The position numbers and the translations under genes were made by a program. Source: Peromyscus leucopus (Eukaryota; Chordata; Mammalia; Rodentia; Cricetidae). Taken from it: a stretch of DNA of 64,000 bases. The notes beneath the pieces were generated by a model that was not told the origin of the DNA, ran no database searches, and saw nothing but the letters and a program-made list of their open reading frames with translations. The stretch lies in NCBI RefSeq assembly GCF_004664715.2, contig NC_051070.1:40078456-40142455 (forward strand), in the 5' to 3' direction. Shown piece after piece: positions 35,468 through 47,098 of this stretch; position 1 is the stretch's first letter, and the number at the start of each line of letters is the position of its first letter.

Positions 35468-37299
35468 TAGACTACTTGAAAAAGATTAGGAAGTATATAC
35501 CCTTTTGGGGTAGGGGTAAATGGGGCCTTCTTTGAGGAAGTGTGTCACTAGGAGTGGTCTTTTAGTGTCTTAACCCCATGAATGGTTGACTGTATCATTT
35601 TCTCTCTCTGCCTGTTCACTGTGGATGTAAAGACCTCAGCTACTGCCCGCAATGCCTTACCTGTCTGCATCTTGCCATGATGGTAATGGACTAACACTCT
35701 GAAACTATAAACAAGCCCTCAATTAAGTGATTTCTTTAATAAGAGCTGCCTTGGTCATGGCGCCTCTTCACAACAGTAAAACAATAACTGAGACAGAAGT
35801 TATCATCAGGAACTGGGGTATGATTGTGACAGGCCTAACCAAAATATGGAAGACTTTGTGACTTTGGACAAGAAAAGCAATTAAACACTTTAAGTGGGGA
35901 TTAATAGGCCATTCTAGTAGGAACACAGAAGCCTGTGGTGCTGAGGCTGACGTGGACTATGAAGGCCTGTATCAAGAGCTTTCAAAGAAGAAGTATATTA
36001 GTAAATGACCTGAAGATCTTTTATTGTGATTTTTGCCAGAGAATATGTCTGATTTTTACCCTTGTCCTAAAAAGTTGTTCTGGGGATATATTGAAGAGTT
36101 TTTTGAGTACCTGCAAAAATTTCAAGATACTTTAGAACTGATTGTGTCATGCAGTTCCTTTAGATCACTCTGAGCAGATCTACAGTGGGAAAGATGAAGT
36201 GGGGCAAACAAAAATACAAAATGTACCACTTGAGGAGAAGAAGAGCACACTGAAATGTAACGTTTGAGCCAAGTCCTGTGCTCAAGGAATTAAAAAGTTT
36301 AAGGAAAAGAAGAGACATTCAAAAAGAGACCAGGTTTTAAACATGGTAAGCTGAACAATTCCCAACTTGGGCTACATCATCCTGGCTTTATTAAACATGA
36401 TATGGAAAAGGGGTTGTGGAATATTAATATAGGTTATGAAAACCTGCGGAGGCCAGGCGTTTGGCAGGGCAGTCCCTGCTTTGAAGCCTGGAGAGGCTGT
36501 TGTTTGAAGCCATGAAAGTAAAGCCTGGGTTACATTGGAGACAACAGAATGTTGGAAAAGCCAGAATCTAGGGATATTTGCCAAGGAGAGGGGCAGACAA
36601 CGTGTGGAACCAAGAGAAAAACATGTTGCAGTTCTCAAGGTGAATTAAAAGAGCCATATAATAATCCTTTTACTGTCAGTCATGGAATTGCAGAATCTGT
36701 AGTTGTCCTGTTGTGTTTCATCCTTAATTTGGCCATCCTGTATTTCCTAACAATGTGATCTGCTGTTTTTCAGTTTGACTTACAGTTAAGAGATTGCCTT
36801 GAGTCTCAGAAGAGACTTTGGAGATTGGTCTTTTAAACAATGCTGAGATTGGAGGACTGTAGAAGATAAATTAAATGAATTTTGTATTATGATATGGCTG
36901 CAAACCTCTGGGAGCCAGGGCATACAGTGTGGTGTTTTAAATGATAATGCCTCCAAAGGCTTATATATCTGAGTGTTTAGTCATCAAGGAGAGGAACTGC
37001 TTGAGAAAGATTAGAAGGACTAGGGGTTATGGCCTTTCAGGAAGTGAGTTTCTGGGGTTGGGCTTTGATTTTCAGAAGCCATGGCAGACCCAGTTTCTCT
37101 CTTTGCCTGAGGCCTATGGATCAAGAAGGATGTAACTCTCTTAGCTACTGTTCCAGCACCATGCCTGTCTGTTTCTTTCTATGATCTTAATGGATTAACT
37201 CTTGCAAATTATAAACAGGCCCCCAAGTAAATGCTTCATTTTATAGGATTTACCTTGGTCATGGTGTCTCTTTACAATAACAGAACAGTAAATAAAACA
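35468..37299 (+). mobile_element. ORR1-type MaLR with both LTRs and internal region
   Basis: 5' LTR 35468-35795, lacking about its first 90 bp, ends 'ataactgagaca'. Internal region 35796-36927 (1.13 kb) is non-coding; it contains 'gcaattaaacactttaagt', 'ggcctgtatcaagagctttc', 'cagaatgttggaaaagcc' and 'tctcagaagagactttgg', all familiar ORR1-int wording. 3' LTR 36928-37299 begins 'tgtggtgttttaaatgat' and ends 'gtaaataaaaca'. MaLR internal regions do not encode retroviral proteins, so the element was non-autonomous and used ERVL enzymes. The LTRs are well diverged from each other, so the insertion is old. A (CA)(TA) patch (35446-35467) replaces the missing 5' edge. Confidence 0.85.
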
Positions 37300-37319
37300 T
37301 GTAAGGTAGGATATGGGTT

Positions 37320-37760
37320 TTTACACACAAATTTTTGTCATTTTTTATCCCAGTCCCATTAATACCTCCAGAGTTCAGTTTCCCCTATTCCTCTGTCTTC
37401 CCTCTTCATAGCACCTAGATTCTTCTATCCCCCTCTCTAGTGCTCAGTCTAAAACACCTTTCCCCATGGTGCCCTTTCACTTTCTTCTTCTAAAGTTACT
37501 TCAAATTATACACTCCAACCTATAGACATGGAGCCAGGACCACATGTAATTAAGAAGAGTCTGGATTTGTCTCTCTGTCTGGCTTACTTTACTCAAGATA
37601 ATATTTTCTAGCTACAGCCATTATCTGAAAATTCTACAGTTTATGTTTTCTTGACAGCTGAATAGCATTCTGCTGTGTATGTGTACTCTATTTTCACTAT
37701 CCTTTCATCAACTGATAAGCAAATAATTTGATTCCATTGACCATGTATCCAAAGGCCTTA
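37320..37760 (-). mobile_element. Old L1 ORF2 end/3' UTR, antisense
   Basis: 'gtctggcttactttactcaa', 'attttctagctacagccatt', 'cttgacagctgaatagcatt' and 'cctttcatcaactgataagc' follow the antisense end of ORF2, but they are far more diverged than the other L1s here. No tail is visible. Confidence 0.55.
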
Positions 37761-37843
37761 AACTTGACAGGTAGGTAATAATGACCCTAAATGTGATCTT
37801 CTTGTTTCCACTTCCTTCATTTTGCATTTCTTTCAAGAATGGG

Positions 37844-37918
37844 CTATGCGGTACTGTCGTCAAATTCAGTATTCTGCATGCCAGGCAGTTACTCTACTGA
37901 GCTACATCACCATTCCTA
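37844..37918 (-). mobile_element. ID/BC1-like tRNA-derived SINE fragment
   Basis: Read on the minus strand: 'gatgtagctcagtagagtaa', 'ctgcctggcatgca' and '...agtaccgcat'. That is the order of an ID-type SINE (tRNA-Ala/BC1-related: A box region 'tagctcagtgg', B box region, CCA-like end). The B box is degraded, so it is unlikely to be transcribed by Pol III. Confidence 0.6.
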
Positions 37919-37925
37919 AATCTGT

Positions 37926-38968
37926 ATTCTTATATGTACTCACATTTATCTTGGTTATGAATATTTTAAAAACAACCTGTATTAACATTCCTCCATCTAA
38001 AGTCTTATCTATTTTCAACATCTAGTTCCTATATCATATTATATACAAACAATGCAGATAAGGTTTGTCTTTCCTGAACTGCAAGCTTATTACTAATGTA
38101 TGAAAATTGATCAATTCATTAAGTATGTACACATAGCAGGTCAGAAAACATCAATGAATATGTTATAAACCCTATGTAATTAAGAAACAGTTTATATCAA
38201 CCAAGAATATTGTCTCACTATGGCCACCTTATTTTATACAGCGTTTATCTCTTTGTGATACAAGGAGACTACTATTTGCTAGCTCTCAACTGTCATTTTT
38301 TTTTATTATTCTGAGTCTGTGCTGCTTCTCAGGCTTCTCATGTTCATCTCCCCTGTTACTTTTACAGAAAAAAAAAATGTCTTCATCCATTCAATGTTTT
38401 ATGTCTTGCATCTGCTTTTACTGCTGAGTACTGGAAAGATTCTTAGTGCTTTTAACTATCTCATGGAGAATACATCTACACCCCTTGTCTTTCAGATCCA
38501 CTAGTTTTTCAAATAATCTATACTTTACTTGGTTTCACAAGTGCATTCTTGAATCATGCATTTTAATTCATTATGACAAGAAATGAGTCCCTTTTCTGAT
38601 TTATAGTTTAAAAAACACATGTCAATATTCTTATCCAAATGTTTGTACTACTTATTTTCCTTTGAATTTCTCCCATCTTTCCATTGTTCTTCCCTTTGTT
38701 CCTTTTAGGGATTTTCACAATTATGTAACATGCAGTGTAACTTACTAAACCTTCTTAAAATATAACCATGGCAAAATCCCTTTCTAAGGGATTGCAATTG
38801 TATCATAGCTGTTTAATATAAATGATTTTTCTATTTGTTTTAAATAATATATGCTCATATGATCTAAAAATTCAAATTGCCACAGAGTTCTCTGAAAACT
38901 TTCCTGGGGCCACATTTTTTCAAACATATTACAATACTTGAATATATTTGTTAAATAATGATTATTTC
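37926..38968. other. No recognisable feature
   Basis: Unique A/T-rich DNA. The 61- and 67-codon plus-strand frames here have no family resemblance. Confidence 0.5.
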
Positions 38969-38981
38969 AACTAGGTTTCTC

Positions 38982-39165
38982 TTTCTTTTTCTTTTTTTTT
39001 TTTTTTTGTTTTTTGTTTTTTTGAGACAGGAATTTTCTGTGTAGCTTTGGCGCCTTTCCTGGGAATCACTCTGTAGACCAGGCTGGCCTCGAACATACAG
39101 AGATCCCCCTGCCTCTGCCTCCTGCATGCTGGGATGAAAGGCATGTGCCACTACCTCCCAGCTCT
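38982..39165 (-). mobile_element. B1 SINE, cricetid-type
   Basis: Antisense B1 with interrupted poly(T), 'tgtgtagctttggcgccttt', 'cctgggaatcactctgtaga', 'ccaggctggcctcgaac' and 'gctgggatgaaaggcatg'. A 12-bp duplication, 'actaggtttctc' (38970-38981) and 'actagatttctc' (39166-39177), has one mismatch. The same variant middle occurs in the B1s at 3862 and 59830. Confidence 0.95.
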
Positions 39166-39177
39166 ACTAGATTTCTC

Positions 39178-40930
39178 AGAGATTGTGTGCTAGATTACTT
39201 TAAAAAATAATTTTATTAGTTAATTATGTTTTCATGATTTCCTTTCTATTTCACCACACATATGTGCATAATAGTATCTTTTCTAAGAAAAATTCTACTT
39301 GTGACCAAAATTTGGATACATGTTTTATTGCTTAAGATAATTCAAAATATAATTTTAGTATTATTTTTATTTTTATTTCTGTTCTATTAGTAAAAAAATA
39401 ATTAATGCTATTTTAAGGGAGTTTAAATAGCCAACAGGAGATGAGGTATTTAACATGAATCTCTTACTACCAAGAATCTATCCATAGTCGAAGACTTTAT
39501 GGCATATTTAGACAACATGGCACCCAGATTCTATTCACCTTATGTTACAGAAAATTTATGCTAAAAGACATGTGTGCCTTCAAAGAGATTCAAATATGTT
39601 GTAGAAATATATACTCATACTGAGCTGTATATATATATATATATGCATATAAATAGGTGATAGATAAATAGATAATAGGTAGATAAATCCATAGATATAG
39701 AGACAGACAGAGAGGTCATATGTTTGGAGAAATATGCAAGGACATGTGATGAGTTGATGACAGTGAGGCTTGTGCTAGATTATCGATAGATTATGTAGGT
39801 TTGAGTTATCTGAATATATAGTGGATGTTACTGTTATAAGTATAGATAACTGTGAAGCAAATGGCATATCAAAATGCTTTATCTCATTTAATAGGTATTT
39901 TGGATATGGTAGGAGAATTTAGTGTAAACTAAAGTTTTCATCTCAAAATTTTAAGAAATTTTAGGTTATTTTATGAAAAAACTGCAGAAACAGACAATAT
40001 CCTTCCTTTTTCCTTTTGTTATACTTTCTAAGGATATTCTGATAACTGAAACCTTAGTGTTAACTGTTTCATATATTGCTTAACTTAAATAGAGTTTAAT
40101 CTTTAAATTTGGCACAGGTATGTTTTGCACAGAGATGAACCATAGTAGTTAAAAACAGGACACAAAAGTATCTGCTTTATGACATTATTTAAATCATATA
40201 GTTACTTCTTGGGATTTTCACTTAATATTTTTGGAGAGTTATTGGCCCTGTGCAATTAAATCTGTGGATAAGGAGAATTTGTGCATTTAAGGTCATACAT
40301 ATTTGAGTTGAACATTTCTCAGTTTCATCATGTTGCAGTAAGTTATCTGGGCACAAAAGGATGAGAACTGTTCTCTAGTGTAAGTAACAGAGTTGATTAA
40401 ATAGACAGTCTCCAAATGGCTCTTTCAGTAATGCTCATTTAATGTTGCAACACAGATTACAGAAGCTCCTAACTACACAACCCAAGCCAATTTGTTAGGA
40501 CTTATTGAGGCTAAAACACTAGTGAATCAATTCACTCTTTGATTATATAATATGGAAATCATCAAGTCAATTGAGCTGTGACTTTACTCCAATATTAAAT
40601 AACCAGATTTGATAAGGTCAGTTCCTGTATGGATTGATGTGTGTTACTAAGAAATCAATTGTAAAAGAATTATTGAGTGAGTTAATGAGTAATCAATGAT
40701 GTTAGCCATGATAAAGAACCTTAGGTAGCTCTGCATGAGACTGGAAAAGTCCCAGGTACACAAAATTAACATTGTACAGTTGCAGGTTAATTTGACCAAA
40801 TTCTTAACTAACACTCCTGGATACCAGCTACCATTCAGTTAATCACTCAAAACATTTGATATCATGAACAGTGTATTTGATAATTATAAAATTATTAAAA
40901 TAGAGGCCAATTATAAATCTAAGCTCTACA
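39178..40930. other. No gene; (TA)n and GATA-like simple repeats
   Basis: Unique A/T-rich DNA apart from (TA)8 at 39629-39644 and an irregular GATA/GACA-like stretch at 39657-39715. Confidence 0.5.

Positions 40931-40975
<45 letters not shown>
40931..40975 (+). repeat. (CA)22 microsatellite
   Basis: About 22 nearly pure CA units. Confidence 0.97.
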
Positions 40976-40976
<1 letters not shown>

Positions 40977-41983
40977 GACTGTACTTTCTGGACTCATTTT
41001 AAAATGTTAAAACAACTCTGCTTCTCTCATGTGGGTCACTATTCATTATATTTACTTCAGTCCACTGCTATTTTGTCAAGAATGTCTGAAAACACTGAAT
41101 TCGTTTTTACATCAAAACTTTATATCTTTTCTATTGGCACAAATTTTCTACAATAATTTGATAACAAATCTAACGGAAAAAAAAAAATAACTCCTGAGAC
41201 TTCCACAAGATTTCCTGAAGGACATGCTTCCTACTTTTGAAGGACATTGCATATACTAAGACTGTATTTAAGAAATATTATAAAAATCAACACCTTGTTG
41301 GATTCTAAAGATAATAGTTTAACTAGATTCCATATTTAAAGATTATAGTAATGGATATAACAGGCCTAAAAGTTTTGAATCAAACTTTGCTTCAAAAAAA
41401 TAAAATGTTAAAGTAACTAACTTAAATGTTTCTTAAAGCACCAACACATTTGAAAATATAGGAATTTTCATACCAGATACACTAGTGAATTTCATTATAG
41501 AATACTTAAAACATTGGCAATTCAATTGTCAAAGTTAATGTAATATTACTATTTTCTCAATTAACCCGAAGGAAAACAAACCAACCAACAAACAAAAAGA
41601 TCCTTTACAGAAGTCTCAGTTCTTACCATATCATTTCAACTCAAGATTTCTTTAATTCTAAATTAAAGAACTTAGCATATATAATTAGAAATCATTGGTA
41701 TTATTTTAATTTCATAAGGTTATATGAATCATAAATTCCAAACAGCTGAAAACAGTGCAATAAAGTTCAAGAATCATGAAAATTCTTTTAAAGAAATCAA
41801 TGTATCTAGGCAATGATACCTATCTAGGAACAGATATGTGGTATAGAAACCAGTTCAACATTCACACTGAAAAGCAAATCTACATAATTCTGAACCTCAG
41901 TCACAGACAGCTTTGTGTATAAAATGATTATTCCCAATAAACAATGGAAAAGTTTGCCTTAGCTCTGTAGGTGACGTCAAGCC
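40976..41983. other. No recognisable feature
   Basis: Unique A/T-rich DNA. Confidence 0.5.
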
Positions 41984-41989
41984 AGGTAT

Positions 41990-42476
41990 TGTATTTGATA
42001 TATTGTGTACCCTAATAAACTTATCTGAGGGTCAGAGAACAGAACAGCCACTAGACATAGAGGCCAGAAAGTGTTGGCACACAGGCCTTTAAAGGATAGG
42101 ATTAAGCCTATCACTTGGGAGGGAGAGATCCATCTGGATCTCTGTGAGTTCAAGGTCACACTAGAAACAGCCAGGCATGGTGACACATACCTTTAATCCC
42201 AGGAAGTGATGGCAGGAAGCAGAAAGTTATATAAAGCATGGAGACTAGGAATTAGAGTCTTTAAGCTTTTAGGCTTTTTATCAGCAGTTCAGCTGAGATC
42301 CATTCCAGTGAGGACTCAGAGGCTTCCAATTTGAGGAAATAAAATCAGCTGAGGAGTTGGAGAGTTGAGGTTGGTTGTGGCTTGTTCTGCTTCTCTGATC
42401 TTTCAGAAATTACCCCAATATCTGGCTTTGGGTTGTTTTTTTTATATAATAAAACCATTTAGCAATTCATTTTACA
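41990..42476 (+). mobile_element. Solo ERV LTR with built-in B1-like block (family B)
   Basis: Perfect 6-bp duplication 'aggtat' at 41984-41989 and 42477-42482; ends TG...CA ('tgtatttgat' ... 'ttttaca'). It has the family B order: 'cctaataaacttatctgagg', a B1-like block (about 42060-42165), a second B1-like head ('ggtgacacatacctttaatc'), a TATA-like 'tatataaa' (42228-42235), 'cagctgagatccattcc', 'aatcagctgaggag' and 'tggcttgttctgcttctctg'. A 487-bp solo LTR with no internal retroviral sequence beside it. Confidence 0.9.
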
Positions 42477-42482
42477 AGGTAT

Positions 42483-43354
42483 TCTGGCAGAAAACTAAAC
42501 TAAGTCACAGACAGTCTTTGCATTCAAAAGGACACACTGACTATTGTCAATTACTGGAATAAGCAGTCCTACTCATATAGGGTGAAGATTGATGCATATG
42601 TAATTTATGTACAAAGACAGAACACATCATCCCATTAATGAAGACATACTGATAGACAACATTGTCCTGTCTATTCATATTATTGCTTGTGTTTATTTCA
42701 TTATTCATAATTTGGGGCTTTATTGTTAAGTTATTATGTTTCAACTTGGTTTTCACTAATAAAAAGTCTTTATAAATTTGCTTCCTCTCTATATCTACAA
42801 CATTGTCTTTGTACTTACAATGGCTTATGATTTCTCAAACTTCTAAGCATTCTTTTGATTCTGGTTCTCATTTCACTTCCTGTTCTCCATTCTTACATTC
42901 CATCTTCACTTTACTACTTAAATACTGATGCATTCAGGAATTATGTTACATTATCTACAACTAGTATGTTAGTTCGAGTTTCCTGAACCTTGTCTATGAT
43001 CCCCCCAAAAAATACATAAATTTTTATTATGTTTATTATTAATTATTATTTTTATTATCTTTAAAATCATTATTAATATCAAAATTATGACTGTTGCTAA
43101 AACTTTATATATTTTACTGCACTTGCCTTACCTGCTGAACAAATACCAAGAAAACTAAATCAAATAAGTCAATTCACCAGAATGAATATTCTAAATAAAA
43201 TATAAAAATTAAAAAGAAAAAATAGTGTGTGAAAAAAATGTAGGTAATAGATATCCAACCATATGCCCAAAATACCACAATAAAACAAAAGTATATGAAA
43301 ATAATCCACAATCATATACACACTCATAATTCCTCCCTTATGAAAATAAAATAT
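42483..43354. other. No recognisable feature
   Basis: A/T-rich unique DNA. The stretch 43018-43100 is a near-continuous TTA/ATT-rich run. Confidence 0.5.
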
Positions 43355-44008
43355 GGGCTGGAGAGATTTCTCAGTGGTAAAGAGCACTTACTGCTCTTCC
43401 AGAGGTCCTGAGTTTGATTTCCAGCAACTTCATGGTGGCTCACAACCATACCTGGTGCCCTCATCTGGCCTGAAAGGACACGTGCAGGCATGTAGATGTA
43501 ACGGTCTTATTAAATAAGAAACACAGAGCCAAATGCAGAGTTAAAGTCCAAGATGTCAGAGCAGTAGCTAAGAGCAGAGACTAAAACCCTTTCTTACCCT
43601 TCATTGCCGTGGCCATCCTTCCCCTCCAAAAGAGACCTACTTCCTGTTTATCTGTCTTTTTATTGACTTTCTGTTCTGCCTTCTCATTGGTTGTAAACCC
43701 AACCACATGACCTCTTCATCACTGCCTGTCTATACATTTCTCCAGGTCTCTATGATTGGTATTGAGATTAAAGGCATGTGTCTTCATGCTAGTGGTGTTC
43801 TTGAACACACAGAGATCTGCCTGCCATGTGATTGGGATTAAGGGCATGTGCAACCATCACGCAGCTTCTGCTAAGGCTTGCTAATAGCTCTGATCCCCAG
43901 GTAACTCTATTCATTAACATACAAATAAAATCACATTTCAGCACAAATAAAATATCACCATACAGGTAGAACACTGTATACATTAAAAAGAGAAAAGAAA
44001 AGAAAAGA
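43355..44008 (+). mobile_element. B2 SINE split by an LTR
   Basis: 5' part 43355-43496: 'gggctggagagatttctcag', 'gagcacttactgctcttcca', 'gaggtcctgagtttgatttc', 'catggtggctcacaaccat'. 3' part 43971-44008: 'acactgtatacatta' and an (AAAAG)n tail. The two parts join up across the LTR at 43497-43964. Confidence 0.92.
43497..43964 (-). mobile_element. ERV LTR with B1-like block (family E) inside a B2
   Basis: Flanked by 'tgtaga' (43491-43496) and 'ggtaga' (43965-43970), one mismatch in six. On the minus strand it starts 'tgtatggtgatattttattt', has 'aaatgtgattttatttgta', then a B1-like block ('gcacatgcccttaatcccaa' ... 'ggcaggcagatctctgtg'), 'caaccaatgagaaggcagaa', a TATA/poly(A)-like 'caataaaaaga', 'aggaagtaggtctc', and ends 'aataagaccgttaca'. 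It is 468 bp and distinct from family B, yet it also carries B1 wording inside the LTR. Confidence 0.87.
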
Positions 44009-44256
44009 TGTTACGGTTGAAAATTATTAGACAATACTTTAAAAAGAGATCCTAACCTGCCAACATAAGATTTTTCTGAGTGCCACTTGTGTCAAGAAAC
44101 AGCAGCCATTTTGAGGACTCTAATAATTAGATGAATATAATAAGAATATTATATTGGAAGATTAAATTGTATAAAAGGAGAATATCATGACAGTATTACT
44201 TCCAGATAGACAAAAATAAAAACAAGAACTCAGAGACATATTTAAGCAACCAAATC

Positions 44257-44258
<2 letters not shown>

Positions 44259-44297
<39 letters not shown>
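44259..44297 (+). repeat. (TA)19 microsatellite
   Basis: Nearly pure TA run within the ancient L1 region. Confidence 0.97.
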
Positions 44298-44304
<7 letters not shown>

Positions 44305-44604
44305 AAAAAACTGAAATAAACTCTAAAGTTAGACAATTACCTGAAAAATAAAGTAACATTTCTCATATTTATAGAAAAAACTGGAAACCTCAAGCATAAT
44401 GCATTCAAAAGCTCAAATACACATGGGCCAGCAAGACCACTATACTCTTTCTTTCCACTCTAATGTTAATAGGGAAAGAAGAAGAACGTCTACCATACTG
44501 AAAAAAAAATAGGAAAAAAGAAAAAGAAAATAAAACCTCTTTCAATCATAACTTTAAATGTTAATGCTCTTCACTTATCAATTAAAAACTGTAAACAAAT
44601 AAGG

Positions 44605-44652
<48 letters not shown>

Positions 44653-44665
44653 CACACACACACAA
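44605..44665 (+). repeat. (CA)n microsatellite
   Basis: About 30 CA units with one break. It expanded inside the ancient L1. Confidence 0.97.
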
Positions 44666-44826
44666 ACGGAGATCTATTTTATCTCCAAAATATACCTAAC
44701 TAGTATTGACTAACAGAAACATATTTGAAAAATTTAAATTATCCTAATTATCAAATAAAAGTTGTAAACAAGTGGACATCAATTCTCATAGGTCATAAAG
44801 TTTATTTCTAATCAAAACTAGTCAGA

Positions 44827-44862
44827 ATATATATATATGTATGTATGTATATATATATATAT
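44827..44862 (+). repeat. (TA)n(TATG)n microsatellite
   Basis: TA runs on either side of three ATGT units. Confidence 0.93.
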
Positions 44863-46150
44863 GCTATTATACATCATAAATGGAAAAATTCACCAATAAG
44901 AAGCAACACACACTCCATATTGTAGAGCTCCTAACTTCCTGCAGAAAGCAGTGAAAAGCTCCATAGTCCTGGTCAACAATAGTGGGTGGTGCCAATTCCC
45001 ATTTCTAATTTTTAACTGGGTACTCTAATTGGAATGATCAACAAAGAAACTAGTTATAAAAAAACTCATTGGATTTAATGGTTATCTGTAATATATTCCA
45101 TCAAGAAGTTAGGACATATACATTTTTCTTTGTGGCTCATGAAAACTTTCCTAAAACTGATCAAATAATGAAACAAAAATGATTAACATATAAAAAAGCT
45201 GAAATAATTCCCTGAATCTTAACAGACAATGAAAGAAGTAAAGCTAAAAATAAATTCAACAGAAAACACAAATTACACAAATACGGAGAAACAAAAAAAA
45301 TACACTTTTGAATCAACAGTGGAGTCACTGATGAAAACAAAAAGTATTTCAAATATACTAGATTCTAAAGGAAGTGGTAAGTAACTCTGGATTACAGATA
45401 AAATTTATTATAAGTAGACAGTACCTAACTGGAAGTTCTTATTTTTAAAAAGACACAGAGACTTCAATTAACTTAACAATTCACCTTAAGTCTCTAGACA
45501 AACAAAAGGAAATCAAACAAGTGTTTGGGAGAGCAAGAACTAAGGAAGAGGAGGAAATTTATAAAGGCAGACTCAGAGAATAGTATATAGGATCAATCAA
45601 ATGAAGAACTGACTCTTTAAAAACAAAAAATACTGAAATGAATTTAACAAAATTGATCAATCAAATAAAGAAATAAATAAATTAATAAAATTAGAGGTAA
45701 AATGAACCAGTTATCATCACACAGTGCAATGAAATCCAACAGGACATTAAAGAATATTTCAAAAACTTATATCGCCCAATCATGGAAAACTTTAATAAGT
45801 GAACAAATTCATAAGCACAAATGACATACCAAAATTAAACCAGGAAGATAAAAATTAAATAAATACATATAGAGCAGTATGACTAAGGTGGTAGCTGACG
45901 ATTCCCCACAAATTAAAACTCAGACCTGGACAGACTCACTGTTCCATTCTACTAAACTTTTTAAAAAGACTTAAAAGACAAATTTCAGTAATTTTCAAAC
46001 TCATTCTTTGAATCCACCATTACACCCACCAAAAGGCAGATAAGACATAGCAAACAAAGAAAACTTACAGACAAGTCTCTCTGATGACAACAGAGGTAAA
46101 AATAGTTAAAAAATTCTGGCAAACTATATTCAATTACATATTGATAAGAT

Positions 46151-46638
46151 TGTGGTGGTATTGTGCCCCCCAATATATTGTGCACCCTAATAAACTTATC
46201 TGGGGTCAGAGAACAGAACAACCACTAGATAGACATAGAAGCCAGGAAATGGTGGCACACACATCTTTAATCCTAGCATTCCAGTTGCAGAGATCCATCT
46301 GGATCTCTGTGAGTCAAAGCCACACTGGAAACAGTCAAGCATGGAGACACACCACTTTAATTCCAGAAAGTGATGGCAGGAAGCAGAAAGGTATATAAGG
46401 TGTGAGGACTAGCAACTACAGTCTTGTTGAGTTTTTAGGCTTTCAGCAGCAGTTTAGCTGAGATCCATTTGGATGAGGACACAGAGGTTTCCATTTTGAG
46501 GAAACAAGATCAGCTGAGAAACTGGCAAGGTGAAATTGGCTGTGGCTTGTTCTGTTTCACTGATCATTCAGCGTTCACACCAATACCTGACTCTGGGTTT
46601 GTTTTTATTAATAAAACCTTTTAGAAATTGATGCTATA
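46151..46638 (+). mobile_element. Solo ERV LTR with built-in B1-like block (family B), nested in L1
   Basis: Perfect 6-bp duplication 'taagat' (46145-46150 and 46639-46644). It starts 'tgtggtggtattgtg', the intact family B 5' end, and ends 'gatgctata' (CA mutated to TA). It contains 'ctaataaacttatctggggt', a B1-like block (about 46231-46320), a second head ('gcatggagacacaccacttt'), TATA box 'tatataag' (46392-46399), 'gctgagatccatttgg' and 'ggcttgttctg'. The L1 ORF2 sequence is continuous on either side, so this inserted into the L1. Confidence 0.92.
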
Positions 46639-47098
46639 TAAGATTATAAAGAATAATTTGATTTTGTCCAAGTGATGTGAGATTGGATTGATATATAAAA
46701 AAATCAGTGAATTTAATATTTCATATTAATTGACTTGAGGACAGAAATAACATGATGACTTCAAGAAACCAATAAGATAAGACCCTTGAAACCTTTCAAG
46801 ACTATGTTATTACAAAACTTATTAACATTCTCTGCACATAATGAATACAATATGAAGATACTAGTGGTTTTATAAAACAACATATCAACCAACATTGTAC
46901 AAAATTAGGAAAATCACAAAACATTTTTTTCTAAAATTCATAATGATTCAAAGATATCAGTCTCTCCACTGTTGTTCAATACTGTGCTCTAAGACTTAGC
47001 TATATAGATGAAAATACAAATGACTGTACATATGAACATATGTAGTTATTCTTATTTTTCAATTACAGGTTTATAATCATAAAATAACTTCTGGATTC

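Noticed and set aside
37844..37918. tRNA gene
   Set aside because: The box-like wording fits an ID-type SINE with a decayed B box. No cloverleaf with intact arms can be drawn.
40931..40975. Regular repeats as a possible CRISPR-like array
   Set aside because: All regular short arrays here are di- or tetranucleotide microsatellites without unique spacers, and the DNA is clearly eukaryotic.
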